A DNA stretch of 64,000 nt from Delphinus delphis (taxonomy: Eukaryota; Chordata; Mammalia; Artiodactyla; Delphinidae): the NCBI RefSeq assembly GCF_949987515.2, contig NC_082694.2, forward strand, positions 60,820,080 through 60,884,079. Reading direction: 5' to 3'. Made by a program: the position numbers and the translations under genes. This document shows positions 14,701 to 27,791 of this stretch, in pieces. Position 1 is the first letter of the stretch, and the number at the start of each line of letters is the position of its first letter. A model generated the notes under the pieces. That model saw only the letters and a list, made by a program, of their open reading frames with translations, was not told the origin of the DNA and made no database searches.

Positions 14701-15388
14701 GGGCACGAACCCATGTCCCCTGCATCAGCAGGCGGACTCTCAACCACTGCACCACCAGGGAAGCCCTGGAGGACCTTTTTATAGTAAGAAGGGATAAATG
14801 GTTCCTCACAACCTGAAAAGAATGGCTTTTTCACCTCTGTCTGCAGAGCACATGGGATTAAAAAGTATTTATACTACAGAAAAAGACTACAGCCTACAAA
14901 AGTTACTTTTTTTTTTTATGGAAGCAGGTTATTTTTATATAATATGAATTTGCTAAGTAACTTTATAAATATAGGCATTTTAATTATTTCTGATATTGAT
15001 AGTTACTGGCTGCTCTTCTTTCACCAGTAAGTGTTCAGGGGAAATAAAATCTGTGAAGCATTTGTTCCTTTGCTGTAAATAGTAAATCTTTGACGGTAAA
15101 TATGGAAGGAAAGCAACAACCGAGGAGGGGTTTACATAGTGGATGGGAAATGACTGTAGGTCATGGCAGACTGGAAGTTCCTGTTAGGATGTTTGGTGGA
15201 GCCTCCAAGAGTCTACAATGTGCTTATCTTTTTTCTCCCTCCTCAAAGGTCTCAAACAGCTTAGGTGGGAGGCTGAACGCGATGACTGGTTACACAACAG
15301 AGATGTGAAAAGCATCATGAAGAGGAAGAAAAATTTTAGAAAGAAGAGGCCAAAAACCACTCAAAAAATTAAAAAGCAAAGAAAATGA
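2769..15388 (+). CDS. CEBPZ: CEBPZ, last 14 coding exons (C-terminal ~506 residues)
   Basis: CEBPZ is the CCAAT/enhancer-binding protein zeta, a nucleolar relative of yeast Mak21/Noc1 that acts in large-subunit ribosome assembly and was first described as an HSP70 promoter factor. Exons read from splice sites: 2769-3000, 3554-3743, 5180-5268, 7536-7589, 8129-8231, 8341-8409, 9941-10007, 11193-11293, 11751-11808, 12123-12310, 12710-12799, 14199-14257, 14354-14435 and 15249-15388 (TGA at 15386). All joins keep frame and give 506 residues. The first exon carries the end of the CBF/Mak21 homology region (start of the [23 protein letters not shown]). Later exons give the conserved stretch around [14 protein letters not shown] and [20 protein letters not shown], then a very acidic Asp/Glu-rich region (11,230-12,310) and a Lys/Arg-rich C-terminus, as in the human protein of about 1,054 residues. 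The N-terminal half lies left of the window. No frameshift or premature stop is seen. Confidence 0.96.
3105..3320 (+). repeat. MIR-like SINE relic
   Basis: The order of phrases (gagtcctggaattagactgacctgg, then a middle part, then cctcagttgtgaaatggac and taccTCGTAGGGTTattt) follows the MIR consensus with an insertion of non-matching sequence in the middle. It lies in the CEBPZ intron between 3000 and 3554. Confidence 0.6.
3744..5179 (+). other. CEBPZ intron
   Basis: There is no gene here. A MIR-like relic lies at about 4,440-4,600 and a short direct duplication at 3,873-3,918. The rest is AT-rich sequence without recognisable structure. Confidence 0.6.
5600..7445 (+). mobile_element. hAT-Charlie-type DNA transposon fossil with ZBED/FAM200-like transposase remains
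   Basis: Read across frameshifts and stops, this intronic stretch matches the transposase region shared by Charlie elements and the domesticated ZBED5/FAM200-like proteins. The order is a His/Cys part (5,935-6,050), a part around DLGYLxDIFLKMN (6,225-6,260), and the hATC dimerisation end around [15 protein letters not shown] (6,705-6,760). It finishes with a 3' end reading cctgagaccaaaattttgaa (7,417-7,436). The coding potential is destroyed by many stops and indels, and a CHR SINE splits the 3' part at 6,928-7,276. The match to the consensus is from memory; the exact subfamily is not assigned. Confidence 0.75.
6928..7276 (-). mobile_element. CHR SINE (tRNA-derived), with TSD
   Basis: This is a reverse-oriented SINE with a T-rich head and the end ...CCACCAGGGAAGCCC. 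The perfect 13-base target-site duplication TATTGTTAATTTT flanks it at 6,915-6,927 and 7,277-7,289. It interrupts the Charlie fossil and is therefore younger. Confidence 0.93.
8641..8661 (+). repeat. Short C-rich (CCCCA)n tract
   Basis: A low-complexity run in the CEBPZ intron after exon 8341-8409. The rest of this intron up to the SINE at 9,475 holds nothing I can name. Confidence 0.8.
9475..9796 (+). mobile_element. CHR SINE with 17-base TSD
   Basis: It begins ACTTCCCTGGTGGCGCAGTGG (A-box region), has a B-box region GGTTCAAGCCC, and ends in an AATAAATAAG tail. The duplication TATAAGATGCCTTCTGT is at 9,458-9,474 and 9,797-9,813. It lies in a CEBPZ intron. Confidence 0.95.
10467..10721 (-). 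mobile_element. CHR SINE with TSD
   Basis: Reverse orientation: T-rich start, then the internal phrase GTGGGATCTTCCTGGACCAG and the end CCACCAGGGAAGTCCC. The short duplication TGGTTTGCT is at 10,458-10,466 and 10,722-10,730. It lies in the CEBPZ intron between 10007 and 11193. Confidence 0.93.
12800..14198 (+). other. CEBPZ intron
   Basis: An AT-rich intron without a recognisable gene. It contains a short L1 3' end at about 13,505-13,660. The remainder shows no repeat that I can name. Confidence 0.6.
13505..13660 (+). mobile_element. L1 3' UTR fragment
   Basis: The wording cagactcacaggcatagaag and CCTACTGTATAGCACAGGG is typical of the 3' end of cetartiodactyl L1 copies. A related 3' end is at 23,420-23,655. 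Confidence 0.8.
14545..14766 (-). mobile_element. CHR SINE with 16-base TSD
   Basis: A reverse SINE with the internal phrase GCGGCATGTGGGATCTTCCC. The perfect duplication TGGAGGACCTTTTTAT is at 14,529-14,544 and 14,767-14,782. It sits in the last CEBPZ intron, about 480 bases before the terminal exon. Confidence 0.95.
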
Positions 15389-15429
15389 GTGTTTTCTAAG
15401 TAAATTACAAGTTAAAATTCTACTTACTC

Positions 15430-17449
<2,020 letters not shown>

Positions 17450-17964
17450 TCATTCCCATAGTTTGAATGATTATATAGGAATAAAACCCTAAAGTTACCG
17501 TATCCTTAGTTGTATTACACATGTCTCACTTTCCTAGTTTTCAACCTCCATGCCTAAGGGGCACAAGTGAACCAAAGACATGATTGGAGAAAGCACAGCG
17601 CGGAGACAAAATGGAAGGCATTGTGAAAGGAACTAACAGTTTATGGAACTGAGATTTTTAAATTGCTTAAGAATATAGAATGGTGGGAGTTAGGGTAAAA
17701 CTTTTTCTTAGCTGAACTAGGAATTAAATAAGATATGATCTAATGGGCACAATATGTGAAGTTCTTTATGAAGTACCCTACAAAAGTATGGTTATTCTGC
17801 AAGTCGTTGTACATGTTTTATAGCTAGAAGTTTTCATTTATTTATACAACATACTGAACTATGTGCCACAGTTCTGGGCATTTTATATAAAGTTGAGCAA
17901 TAAACTGGTTCTTGTTCCTGAGGAGCTGCTATTCTAAGCTGCAAACTAATTACGTCACCCAAAG

Positions 17965-18110
17965 GGCTTGTTAGAAATGCACATTCTTGGGCCTCAGAGA
18001 GCAATTCCCCAATCCCCAGGTTCTGATTCAGCAACTCTAGGGTTGGTGCCCAGTAATCTGCCCTTTTGCAGGCAACTCCAAGTGACTTGTATACAAGAGG
18101 CCTCTGGACC
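17965..18110 (+). mobile_element. MER5A-type nonautonomous hAT relic
   Basis: The phrases GCTTGTTAGAAATGCACATTC, TTCTGATTCAGCAACTCTAG and GGTGCCCAGTAATCTG follow the MER5A consensus closely. It is truncated. Confidence 0.8.
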
Positions 18111-18326
18111 ACATGAGGGGAACACTGACCACCATCACCCAGTAAGTGGCAAAACTAGACTTCAAATCTTGATTCTCTTCCTATAAAAATAAAAGCCAGT
18201 CAGAAGGAAGGGCTTAAGTCTTTATTCTCTTTCACTAAAGCAAAAGCTAACAAGGAAAGGGCTATATAACAAGTGAAGAAAATAGCATATATGACTTACT
18301 GAATATATGAAATGTAAACTCAAGTT

Positions 18327-18440
18327 GTTTTTTTTTTCCTTTTTTTCCTTTCCTTCCTTTTTTTCCTTTTTTTTCCTTTTTTTTTTTTCCTTTTTTTTCC
18401 TTTCCTTTTTTTCCTTTTTCCTTTTTCCTTTTTTCCTTTC
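18327..18440. repeat. Polypyrimidine (TTTTTCC)n low-complexity tract
   Basis: More than 100 bases of almost pure T and C with irregular TTTTTCC units. Long Lys/Phe-rich ORFs across it are compositional. Confidence 0.9.
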
Positions 18441-19559
18441 CATCAAAGTCAGGAAGGACAGGAGAACAGTGGTTTTTAAACTCAGGATTTCAACACTGTC
18501 CTGTGTATGCTCTGTAACACTTTTCCATTCTCCGTGTGAGCTGGCACCTCCTCTCTAATACTCTACAGCTCCAGCTCTCCCGCTCATTCCATTCAATTTT
18601 AACTCCTTTTCGCAATGTCTGAGGGTGGGCATAATTAAATACCCTACTTTGGTAGGATTATCCTACTAATATTGTAACCAGGTGTCCCTCCCCGCCAGCC
18701 CCCAGGTTCCCTTCTCTCATTTTGATAATGTGATCACCCTAGGGACTAAAAGATTAAAACTTTATTATTCTTACCTAAGAGAAGTGAAGTGGAGGGAGTT
18801 AAAAAAGAACTTACACATAACCAAGAGGCGGTGAGGGAGTGGGAGACTTGTTTTGCTTTGTCTACTACTATGCTGTACATAACTGACAGGAAATAAGCCA
18901 TGATCAGTACAGGGAGCTCTCCTGGGGTTATTTTTAATGTTCAAAGGGTGAAACACAAAACAAAACAAAGCCTGCCTGCAGCCAGATCCACAGTGTAAGG
19001 ACTCCAAGTAGAGTTCTGCTTTGTTTTGTTGGGAGGGAGAGAGGATAAGGGTTCAAAAAACAAAGTCCAAGTAACAGTATAGTAAAGCATTTACCTTTCT
19101 TAAAAACGGATATACATACATTTTACATTCCAAGTCCCTCAACTTCAGAAAAGGTGTTTATAATGACTGATAAAACCCATTTGATAAAGACCACCAAAGG
19201 CATAGCCATCCACGACAGGTTACTAACGGGCAGAGACGGAGTTAAGACTAGACAAGATTTTGGAGAAGGATGGAACTCAGGTGAAGTTTAAAATAAAGCA
19301 GTCCTCTGATGGGCTCGAAGAAAAGCAGGGCTGTGTGTCATGAGGTTACATCACACTGGGCTGAGAAGCTGACTTAGGGTGCACAAGCTTAAGACAAATG
19401 TGCAATGTTTGCGTCCGAAAACGCCTCGTCTATGCACCAAAGCTGGAGATCGACGCGGCTCAGCATCTCCAGGCAACATTTCAAACAGCAAGGTCTTTCC
19501 TCACACTCCAGATGTGGGACAAGGTCTCCCTGCTACGACCCCGGGTTCAATTACAAGGG

Positions 19560-20102
19560 CACTTTTTCCAGGTTCCCACGGTCAAGCGCCAAGCAACCAC
19601 CGACGCCTCCGAGAGTGGCCTCGGGGAGGCTACCCGCGATCCTCAGCCCCTCGCGGCCTCTGCATCTCCGGTGCCCCGGCTCCAGCCAGCTCCCCAGCTC
19701 CCCCGGTTCCCCCCCACACCCAGCTTCTCGCCCCCACCCGGGCTCCCAGCCAGGCGCCGACACACGCGCAGCGCAAGCAGCACTGCACCGGTGCCGCGCC
19801 AAGGTCATTGAGCGACCCGGAAACACTCGGGCCGGGCCGGCGCCCCTCCAGCGGACGGATACAGTGACACCGAGTGTTCTTCGTATCGCCCCAGAACTCT
19901 GCCGAGGTCCCCCCAAAAGCCTGCTCTGCTCCCCGCTCTGAAGACCTGCCAAGGGAGGCAGCTGAGCGAGCAAGACACCCGCACGTGTACCTTACCTGAG
20001 GCACGTACTCGCCGGGCTGCGCAAGCTCCAGGGCTGGCAGAGCCCCGCCCCTCCCGGGTTGGGCCCGCCCCGCCCCGCCCCGCCCCGCCCCGCCCCGCCC
20101 CA
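19560..20102 (-). promoter_or_regulatory. CEBPZOS: CpG island, CEBPZOS promoter and noncoding exon 1
   Basis: This stretch is GC-rich with many CpGs. On the minus strand a splice donor (CAG|GTAAGG, exon end at 19996) fits the noncoding first exon of CEBPZOS. The array of GC boxes at 20,064-20,100 would lie just upstream of the start. In human the neighbouring gene SULT6B1 starts head-to-head here, so the island may once have been bidirectional. Long ORFs in all frames across 19,380-20,100 reflect base composition. Confidence 0.75.
20064..20100. repeat. (CCCCG)n GC-box array
   Basis: About seven tandem CCCCG units form overlapping Sp1/KLF-type GC boxes at the upstream edge of the CEBPZOS first exon. 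It is both a microsatellite and a plausible promoter part. Confidence 0.85.
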
Positions 20103-20149
20103 CACCGTAATCACCCGTTACTGTTCTCTTACTAAAAGTCTACCCTGAC

Positions 20150-20345
20150 TGCAGGCTGCTTACATTGTTTTATTTAATCCTCCCAACAACTTTGTGTCAT
20201 GATAGGTGCTATGAGTATCTCATTTTACAAAGGAGGTGCGAGTTTAACCCTGCCTACAATTAAACAGTTAGTAAGAGCCAGAACTTTGATTTGAACCCAG
20301 GGCACTGACTGGAAAGCCTGTGCTCAATCATTTTTCTACACCCTT
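20150..20345. repeat. MIR/L2-like relic
   Basis: The phrases TTTATTTAATCCTCCCAACA, CATTTTACAAAGGAGG and gatttgaacccagggca are typical of an old MIR-class relic. Confidence 0.6.
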
Positions 20346-20349
20346 CGAC

Positions 20350-20470
20350 CCAAAGTGGCATCAGCAACATTGGCATCACTTGGGAGCTTGTTAGAACTGC
20401 AGACGTACTGAGTCAATCTACATTTTAGCCAGATCCCTAAACAATTCGTTCGTAAATCAAAATTTGAGTC
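20350..20470 (+). mobile_element. MER5A-type hAT relic
   Basis: The phrase GGCATCACTTGGGAGCTTGT followed by TAGAACTGCAGACG matches MER5A. The far end is degenerate. Confidence 0.7.
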
Positions 20471-21239
20471 ACTGCCTGTACTGCCTACTAAATAAGAGGA
20501 GGAAAAGCGGGGAATGAAAAGGGGAAAGGGGAGGAGGAGGAGAAAAGGAATATAAAGGTCTATGAAGGTTCCATGTGGTTGGACTACACCCCACAGGCCT
20601 GCAAGCTTTGTAGTTGCCAGCCTGGAAACCGAAGAAACAGCCTGGAGACAGCAACAGAGACATCAAAAGATTACGGACAGCAGATTTTACACATCTGAAG
20701 ACAGGTCCTGGAGCAACACCCCACTGTGTGTGGCAGAGAGTGGACAGAACATGGCAGCAATCTTCGCTACTTTGGAAGGGAGGGGGTGAAGGAGGCTACC
20801 ATTTACAGGTGGAATTGATATCATGTTGGCCCATCAGGGAAACCAGCAGCTGGGGCCGGGCGCAAGCAAGTAGGCAGTTACTAATTAAGCCCTATAACTA
20901 AGAGGATTGGATAGTCATGTGAGTGAAGCAGGGACTGGTCAAGCAGGGGAGGTAGAGAGCAAGAGAGCAGCCATCTTCAATGCTGACCGTACACATGTGC
21001 ATGACAAAGCCTGAAATACTCGAAACAGTTAGACACAGATCTACCTTCACTGAAGTTATAGTCAAATGGGGGGGTAAAATATATCCACAAATAACTAATG
21101 AAGAGTACACCATGATTAGGGTCTTGTTCTGATTTGAGGGATCCATGAAGGTGTAATAGTTGGAGCGTTGTTAATGCCAGGTAAAGGAAATGCCTCTGAG
21201 GAGCTTTCTGTGACTGCCTCAATTTTCTTACTCAACCCC

Positions 21240-21897
21240 TGTGAGCAGATAGGGTAGGGGGTCCCTGGAGAAAGAGAAGCAGGCATGGCTTTCTTGACAT
21301 AAGAGAAGCCATTTTTGGCCTAAGCCATTTTGTGATCCAAGCCTGGCCGCAATGCTTGCCCTTGAACAGGTCTCAGTAATTAATAATCTTAAGGGAACAA
21401 AATGACTCTTATGGGGCAAGAGAAGGAACAATAGCAAGATAATAAGTCAGGTTGTAAAGACTCCCAGTTCTGTTTCAGTGGTAAAGGTTAGCCTGAAGCA
21501 CATTCTTGAGCTGTTTTGCAGAATTCAAAACCCACTCAACCACCAGATCAACTGGAACCTAAAGAAGATGAGTTGACCTTTTCTGACACTTGTGACTTCA
21601 ATCAGCTAAAGTTTGGATTCTCTCAACCTGTGCCCCAATTCTATGCTGAATTCTCCTCTGTTCAAGCCCCTCCATGAATATGCATATACCACCCAAACCC
21701 CTTCATGAATATGCATGTGCCCCCTTAGCTTAAAACTTCCCCAGTCTTGCTGTTCAGGGAGACACTGCTTTGGGAAAGGTCCCCGGTGTTCTCCTCACTG
21801 CAAGTAATAAGTCCTTCCTTCTCCCGATCTTTGGCTTGATTGTGTCTTTTGGTCTGACACCCACCAAGAGGAGACCCAGTTTGTGGTCAGCCCCACA
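21240..21897 (+). mobile_element. Probable ERV1-class solo LTR
   Basis: A block of about 660 bases with LTR architecture: start TGTGAGCAG, a U3-like part with CTGAATTCTCCTCTGTTCAA, a repeated CCCCT(T/C)CATGAATATGCAT motif at 21,668 and 21,700, an AATAAG-type signal followed by TCCTTCCTTCTCCC, and a U5-like end TTTTGGTCTGACACCCACCA...CCCCACA. No gag or pol was recognised on either side and no clean TSD was found, so the borders are approximate. Confidence 0.6.
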
Positions 21898-22150
21898 GTC
21901 AGCTGATATGGTTCATTGGCACAACTGAACAATCATAAATGTGATAGATACATGTGAGAAATATGGGTGCGTAAGCTATATTTGTTTAAAGCATGTCATT
22001 ATTAGTCAAAGTCACCCAGGGCTATACAGATCCAGAGCCCCAAACCATCCCTCCCGCTACTGGTATCCTCTTAACGTCTGGGCTTTGTACAATCTTTTGA
22101 TCTCTTCTATCTGCTCTATAGAAACTGTCTCTCACTTGAACCTCCATTTT

Positions 22151-22362
22151 TTTTTTTTTTTTTTTTTTTGCGGTACGCGGGCCTCTCACTGTTGTGGCCT
22201 CTCCCATTGCGGAGCACAGGCTCCGGACGCGCAGGCTCAGCGGCCATGGCTCACGGGCCCAGCCGCTCCGCGGCATGTGGGATCCTCCCGGACTGGGGCA
22301 CGAACCCGTGTCCCCTGAATTGGCAGGCGGACTCTCAACCACTGCGCCACCAGGGAAGCCCT
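22151..22362 (-). mobile_element. CHR SINE with 12-base TSD
   Basis: A reverse SINE with a poly-T start and the end CCACCAGGGAAGCCC. The duplication AACCTCCATTTT is at 22,139-22,150 and 22,364-22,375. Confidence 0.94.
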
Positions 22363-23419
22363 AAACCTCCATTTTATTAGCATTTTGTGTCTCACTTTCT
22401 CTCACGCTTTCCTAAGATCTCTTCTAGTACTAAGATGCTTTTTATTTTGTCTGTTATTGTTTTTGCTGTCGTAACCTATTTTTCTCAAAACTTTTCAGAC
22501 CTCCACCCCACAGGCGTTACCTACTCTGTTGAGGTTCGCTTTCCCCTCCAACGAGGACATGCACAATCTTTAGAGATTCATTCCCATTCAAAGACTCATC
22601 CACAATAAATACTTCTCATTTTAAAAGCAACCTCTATGACTTCCAGCAACTTGTTTAATATAGAGATACATAGATATTGGTATACATCACTTAAGGCACT
22701 ACTCAGTGCCTTGAGCTGCCAGGCCCTGCTATGTTGGTTTGAAATATTAGAGCCTCAGTGTTAAAGGAACCAGGATGACAAAACAAATTAGGAAGGTAAC
22801 TGGAATGGTTCAGACTGAAAAAAAGAAAGAAAATAAAAAAGCTTGATAACAAAGACTAAAATAATTGCACAGAAACTCAATCACTTCCACTGGGGAATGT
22901 ATATAAACTAATTAATGGAGGTTGTTAATTGACAACTAGACTAGACTCTAGTGGAGACTCTTACCAAGCTGATTCAATCACTGAATTGGAGTAGAAGGCA
23001 GAGGATGTTGGGGGAGGTGGGAGAGACTCTGGTGGCAGGTTTCCAAAGTGGCACTGATTCTCACAAGCGTCAAGTGGAGGGACACACAAGTAGCAGGTAT
23101 AAGGGCTGTGCCTGTACATAATCCGGGCGAGAAGGTAACTAACCTGCCCCAGCCCTAACCCCAGAATGCAAATACTCAAGCTCTCCCATTCAAAGTCCCG
23201 GCCATCCTCCTCCAAGTCTCCAGCACCCATCCCAAAGGGTCCACGTTCCCAGTGTGGTCCTGATTTGCTAACTCTAGCAGAGGGATGCAAGTAGCCACGA
23301 AAAAGCCCTCCTTGCTGCATCATGCCTGAGACACAGAAGCTGGCTAAAGTTCCAGTCTGCTGTAATGGTCACAAATGCAAGGGCAGCAGGGATCTCCACG
23401 TTAACAAGAATAAATTAGG

Positions 23420-23655
23420 AGTTTGAAATTAACATATACACACTACTATATATAAAACAGATAACCAACAAGGACCTACTGTATAGCACAGGGAACTATA
23501 CTCAATATTTTGTAATAACCTATAAGGGAAAAGAATCTGAAAAAAAATAGATATATGTGTATGTATGACTGAATCACTTTGCTGCACACCTGAAACTAAC
23601 ACAACATTGTAAATAAATACTTCAATTAAAAACAAACAAAAAAATAAAAACCAAG
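23420..23655 (+). mobile_element. L1 3' UTR fragment with A-rich tail
   Basis: The phrases AAGGACCTACTGTATAGCAC, gaatcactttgctgcacacc and AACACAACATTGTAAATA, then an A-rich tail, are the standard 3' end of cetartiodactyl L1. It is 5'-truncated. Confidence 0.88.
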
Positions 23656-24149
23656 TACCTAGGAAATTTTACTCTAGATAACCCATTGCTGCTGGTTGCT
23701 AAAGGGCACCTACTGGACAAGAGGGGCCCAGGAACTTGGGGTTGGCCTAGCCTTCCCTTCAGTTGGCCCAGGACACAGAGCAGTGGAGAGCTGTGGCCTC
23801 TGGGGCACTGTCCCCGAAGCAGGGGCAGTGGGAGCAGGACCCCAGCTCTGCCGGCTGCCGGCCTCTGGAGTGGAGTGGTTCTCCATCACCCTCAGTCTAG
23901 GAGACCAAAGTGTTACCAGATAAACCGTTCTGGATCCTGAATGTTTCCAGCATTCACTTTTCATGGACTCCATTCCTGACTTCCTCATGGTCAACTTCCA
24001 ATGAGGGGAGCCAGTTTTTAGTAAAGTCCCCAAATACAGAGGTTACACCTCTCTCCCTACATATTGGATTCCAAGCTAAATTTCAATCCTGAACTGCACT
24101 GAGAAGTAGCACTTCTCTTGCTAAAGAAGAGGGAAAAAAACCCAAAACA

Positions 24150-24760
24150 CAACTTAACCTGAAGGGGCACCCCACTACGTAGAGAGGAAGATGGCACAGG
24201 AAGGGCCAGTTTACCTGCCCCTAAAAACCAGCCTTGGGCCAATCAGCACACAGGAGCCCTCTGCTACATAAACCCTGCTTTACTAATTAGCCTTGATTTC
24301 AATCACCTTAGACTTTTTAAAGATCACCTGTGCTTGTGCTCTCTCTCCACACACAGGCCTCTCTCTCCCTCTCCTTCTCCCTCTGTGTAAAGGAGCTTTA
24401 AAGAAGCCTCCCATGGAACTTCCCTGGTGGTGCAGTGGTTAAGAATCCACCTGCCAATGGAGGGGACACGGGTTCGAGCCCTGGTCCAGGAAGATCCCAC
24501 ATGCCGCGGAGCAACTGGGCCCGGGCGCCACATCTACTGAGCCTGCGCTCTAGAGCCCGTGCTCCATAAGAGAAGCCACCGCAATGAGAAGCCCGCACAC
24601 CACAGCGAAGACCCAACACAGCCAAAAATAAAATAAATAAATAAAATATAATATAATAAGCCTCCTAGGCTGCTGCCACCAGAGGCAAGAGCCAAGCCAG
24701 GGCAGCACCATCTGTAGAGGTCCACCACCACTTACCTCAGGCCTGGGTGGATCCAGAGGC
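24150..24760 (+). mobile_element. Possible LTR fragment split by a SINE
   Basis: The sequence before the SINE (ggccaatcagcacacaggag, a TATA-like tacataaaccctgc, then a CT-rich part) continues after it with GGCTGCTGCCACCAGAGGCA. The layout resembles an LTR with U3, R and U5, but no family is recognised and the ends are uncertain. Confidence 0.4.
24412..24657 (+). mobile_element. CHR SINE with TSD
   Basis: It begins with ACTTCCCTGGTGGTGCAGTGG, carries GGGTTCGAGCCC, and ends in an AAATAAATAAATAAAATATA tail. The duplication AAGCCTCC is at 24,404-24,411 and 24,658-24,665. Confidence 0.92.
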
Positions 24761-25029
24761 CAAGCGGGAAGCTGGGATTTCGCAGAACATCAGGCCCACC
24801 TGCAGTCAAAGGCTCACTAGTGCAAATGCATGATCCAATCTGGGTTATTTTGCAATCATGCATGCCAGACAATTAAGAGTCAAGTACTCAGAATTGTAAC
24901 GTTGACAGGTTGCTGTGAACCTAGGGAGACTAACAAGAATCAGAGATCACATTACCAACTCCAAACAGCCCCCAAATCCTCCTATAATTACAGGCATTAG
25001 TGTCAGAACAGGATCCAGCCATGTTTTTT

Positions 25030-26345
25030 TTTAACATCACTGTATAGTCATTTTCACAATATTGATTCTTCCAATCCAAGAACATGGTATGTCTCTCCAT
25101 CTGTTTGTGTCATCTTTGATTTCTTTCATCAGTATCTTACAGTGTTCTGAGTACAGGTCTTTTGCCTCCTTAGGTAGGTTTATTCCTAGGTATTTTATTC
25201 TTTTTGTTGTGATGGTAAATGGGACTGTTTCCTTAATTTCTCTTTCTGATCTTTCATTGTTGGTGTATAGGAATGCAAGAGATTTCTGTGCATTAATTTT
25301 GTATACTGCAACTTTACCAGATTCATAGATGAGATCTAGTAGTTTTCTGGTAGCATCTTTAGGATTTTCTATGTATAGTATCATGTCATCTGCAAACAGT
25401 GATAGTTTTTCTTCTTTCCCAATTTGGATTCCTTTCATTTCTTTTTCTTCTCTGATTGCCATGGCTAGGACTTCCAAAACTATATTGAACAATAGTGGCA
25501 AGAGTGGACATCCTTGTCTTGTTCCTGATCTTAGAGGAAATGCTTTCAGTTTTTCACCATTGAGAATGATGTTTGCTGCGGATTTGTCATATACGGCCTT
25601 TATTATGTTGAGGTAGCTTCCCTCTATGCCCACTTTCTGGAGAGTTTTTATCATAAATGGATGTTAAAGTTTGTCAAAAGCTTTTTCTGCATCTATTAAG
25701 ATGATCATATGGTTTTTTTTCCTCAATTTGTTAATATGGTGTATCACATTGATTGATTTGCATATACTGAAGGCTCCTTGCATCGCTGGGATAAATCCCA
25801 CTTGAGTGTGCTGTATGATCCTTTTAATATGTTGGTGGATTTTGTCTGCCAGTACTTTGTTGAGGATTTCTGCATCTATGTTCATCAGTAATACTGGCCT
25901 GTAATTTTCTTTTTCTGGGGATATCTTTGTCTGGTTTGGGTATCAGAGTGATGGTGGCCTTGTAGAATGAGTTTGGGAGTGTTCCTTCCTCTGCAATATT
26001 TTGGAAGAGTTTGAGGACAGGTGTTAGCTCGTCTCTAAATGTTTAACAGAATTCACCTGTGAAACCATCTGGTCCTGGACTTTTGTTGGAAGATTTTTAA
26101 TCACAGTTTCAATTTCATTACTTGTGATTGGTCTGTTCATATTTTCTATTTCTTTCTGTTTCAGTCTTGGAAGGTTGTACCTTTCTAAGAATTTTTCCAT
26201 TTCTTCGAGGTCATCCATTTTATTGGCATATAGCTGCTTGTAGTAGTCTTTTATGATCCTTTGTAGTTCTGTGGTGTCAGTTGTAACTTCTCCTTCTTCA
26301 TTTCTAATTTTATTAATTTGACAAATCTTTATTAAGATTTTGATA
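25030..26345 (-). mobile_element. L1 ORF2 reverse-transcriptase fragment
   Basis: The minus strand encodes an open stretch of 205 residues (25654-25037) with the L1 RT motifs [16 protein letters not shown] and [10 protein letters not shown], and an upstream part with [19 protein letters not shown] (26374-26024). Both ends of the element are missing and several stops separate the pieces, so it is inactive. Confidence 0.95.
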
Positions 26346-27791
26346 TGCCAAGACTTGACTCTGAGTTTAAGCACCCAATACTCTCAGAACCACTCTTTCA
26401 CCTCACGGGAAACCTGGTGTTCCTGTTCCTTGCCCATATTTCTTCCTGTTTCACCATGTACTTCAGTGTGAAGGTAAAATGAAGTGCTGCTTCTGTATTC
26501 AGGTACTTGCATTCTAAATTTTAGCTCTAATATGAAATAAAAAGTTGCACTTCCTGTTAAGATAATTCCCAGCTTTAGTAAAAAGATCCAGATGATTTTT
26601 AAAACCAAGGAAGTCTTCTAGAACCACCTAAATTAGCATTAAAATGTTCTACAAGGTGAGTGAGACATGATTCTAGCTCCAGTGTCTCTGGAAAATGTTT
26701 TAACTCGGTGTAGTATTTTGGGTTTTGAAGTCTTTTGATACCTATAATTTATCAGAAATGTTTATTTTTCTCTTTGGGTATTGTTAAAAGTACTTTTTGC
26801 ATTTTAATTGTTACTTCACCATACACAAAGATACTTTTCTATGCAATGTGCCTTTTATTTTAAAATGGAAATGAGCGAGAAGATAAGCTTCATTTAATAG
26901 TAATTCACTTTACAGAAAATTTTCCTAAACTATATATATTTTTTCTTAAGATATATCTATATCTTGCCTTTACATTGCTTACAGTTTGGCTATATCACAT
27001 ATGTTCATGAACATTTCTACGTTTATCATACGTTTATCTAGTTTTATTACAATTAATCCATTTTCCCCCTGGATATTATTCTAATCTTTTTAGGAACTCT
27101 AAGATTTTCTCATGTCTTTAAGTGACTTTTCGCCATGCAGTTTAGTGGAAATGGCACTCTATCACTTAATCAGAAAATTACCAACTGTGTGATTTTTGCA
27201 CAAAGCACTTAAAACCTCAAAGCCTCTTGTTAATCTCTAAAATGGGCATTACAATATCTACCTGAGAGGATTGTTGTGAATGAATGTAAAAGCACTTCCA
27301 AAACTGAAAAGTGTAATTTGAAATAAATCAAGTATTATGACTACTAATCATCACTTGGACCCATATCATTGATTTAAAAAAAATTTTTAAGTCATTCTTT
27401 GCCCTTTTGCTTGAGTTGGGATCTCTACTAACTTTTCACAGAACAATTGACTATAAATGTCTAAATATCATTTCATTGCTTGAAATAATGTGACCGAGCA
27501 GTGAAAGCCTCCTACAAGCATGGAAATAAACAAAGCCTTAGCTCTCCCCACACACATAACATATACTAAAGGTCTGATTTTAAGATAAAAGCCATCACCC
27601 TGGCAGATTCAACAGGTAGCTTCATTTTTTAAATTATCAGTAGATTACGAAAACGAATCAAACACAGAGTTCTTATACTGACAAGAATTTCTCTTATAAA
27701 ATATTTGTCAGATATTTATGTGACTCTGCATTTTCAGGTTCTGTTAGGATATTTAACTGCATGGAGTTTTGCTGGTTTAAAAAAAAGATAT
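26346..27791. other. AT-rich interval without recognised content
   Basis: No ORF, exon or repeat could be identified with confidence between the reverse L1 fragment and the long forward L1. Confidence 0.5.

Noticed and set aside
18222..18558. Lys-rich and Phe-rich ORFs across 18.2-18.5 kb
   Set aside because: They translate a polypyrimidine low-complexity tract.
19379..20103. Long overlapping ORFs of 137-178 residues on both strands near the CEBPZOS start
   Set aside because: They lie in a CpG island, overlap each other in several frames, are rich in Pro, Arg, Gly and Ala, and match no family I know. Stop codons are rare here because of base composition.
22961..23323. 120-residue minus-strand ORF as a candidate SULT6B1 or new exon
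   Set aside because: No sulfotransferase motif, no convincing splice borders and no recognisable similarity.
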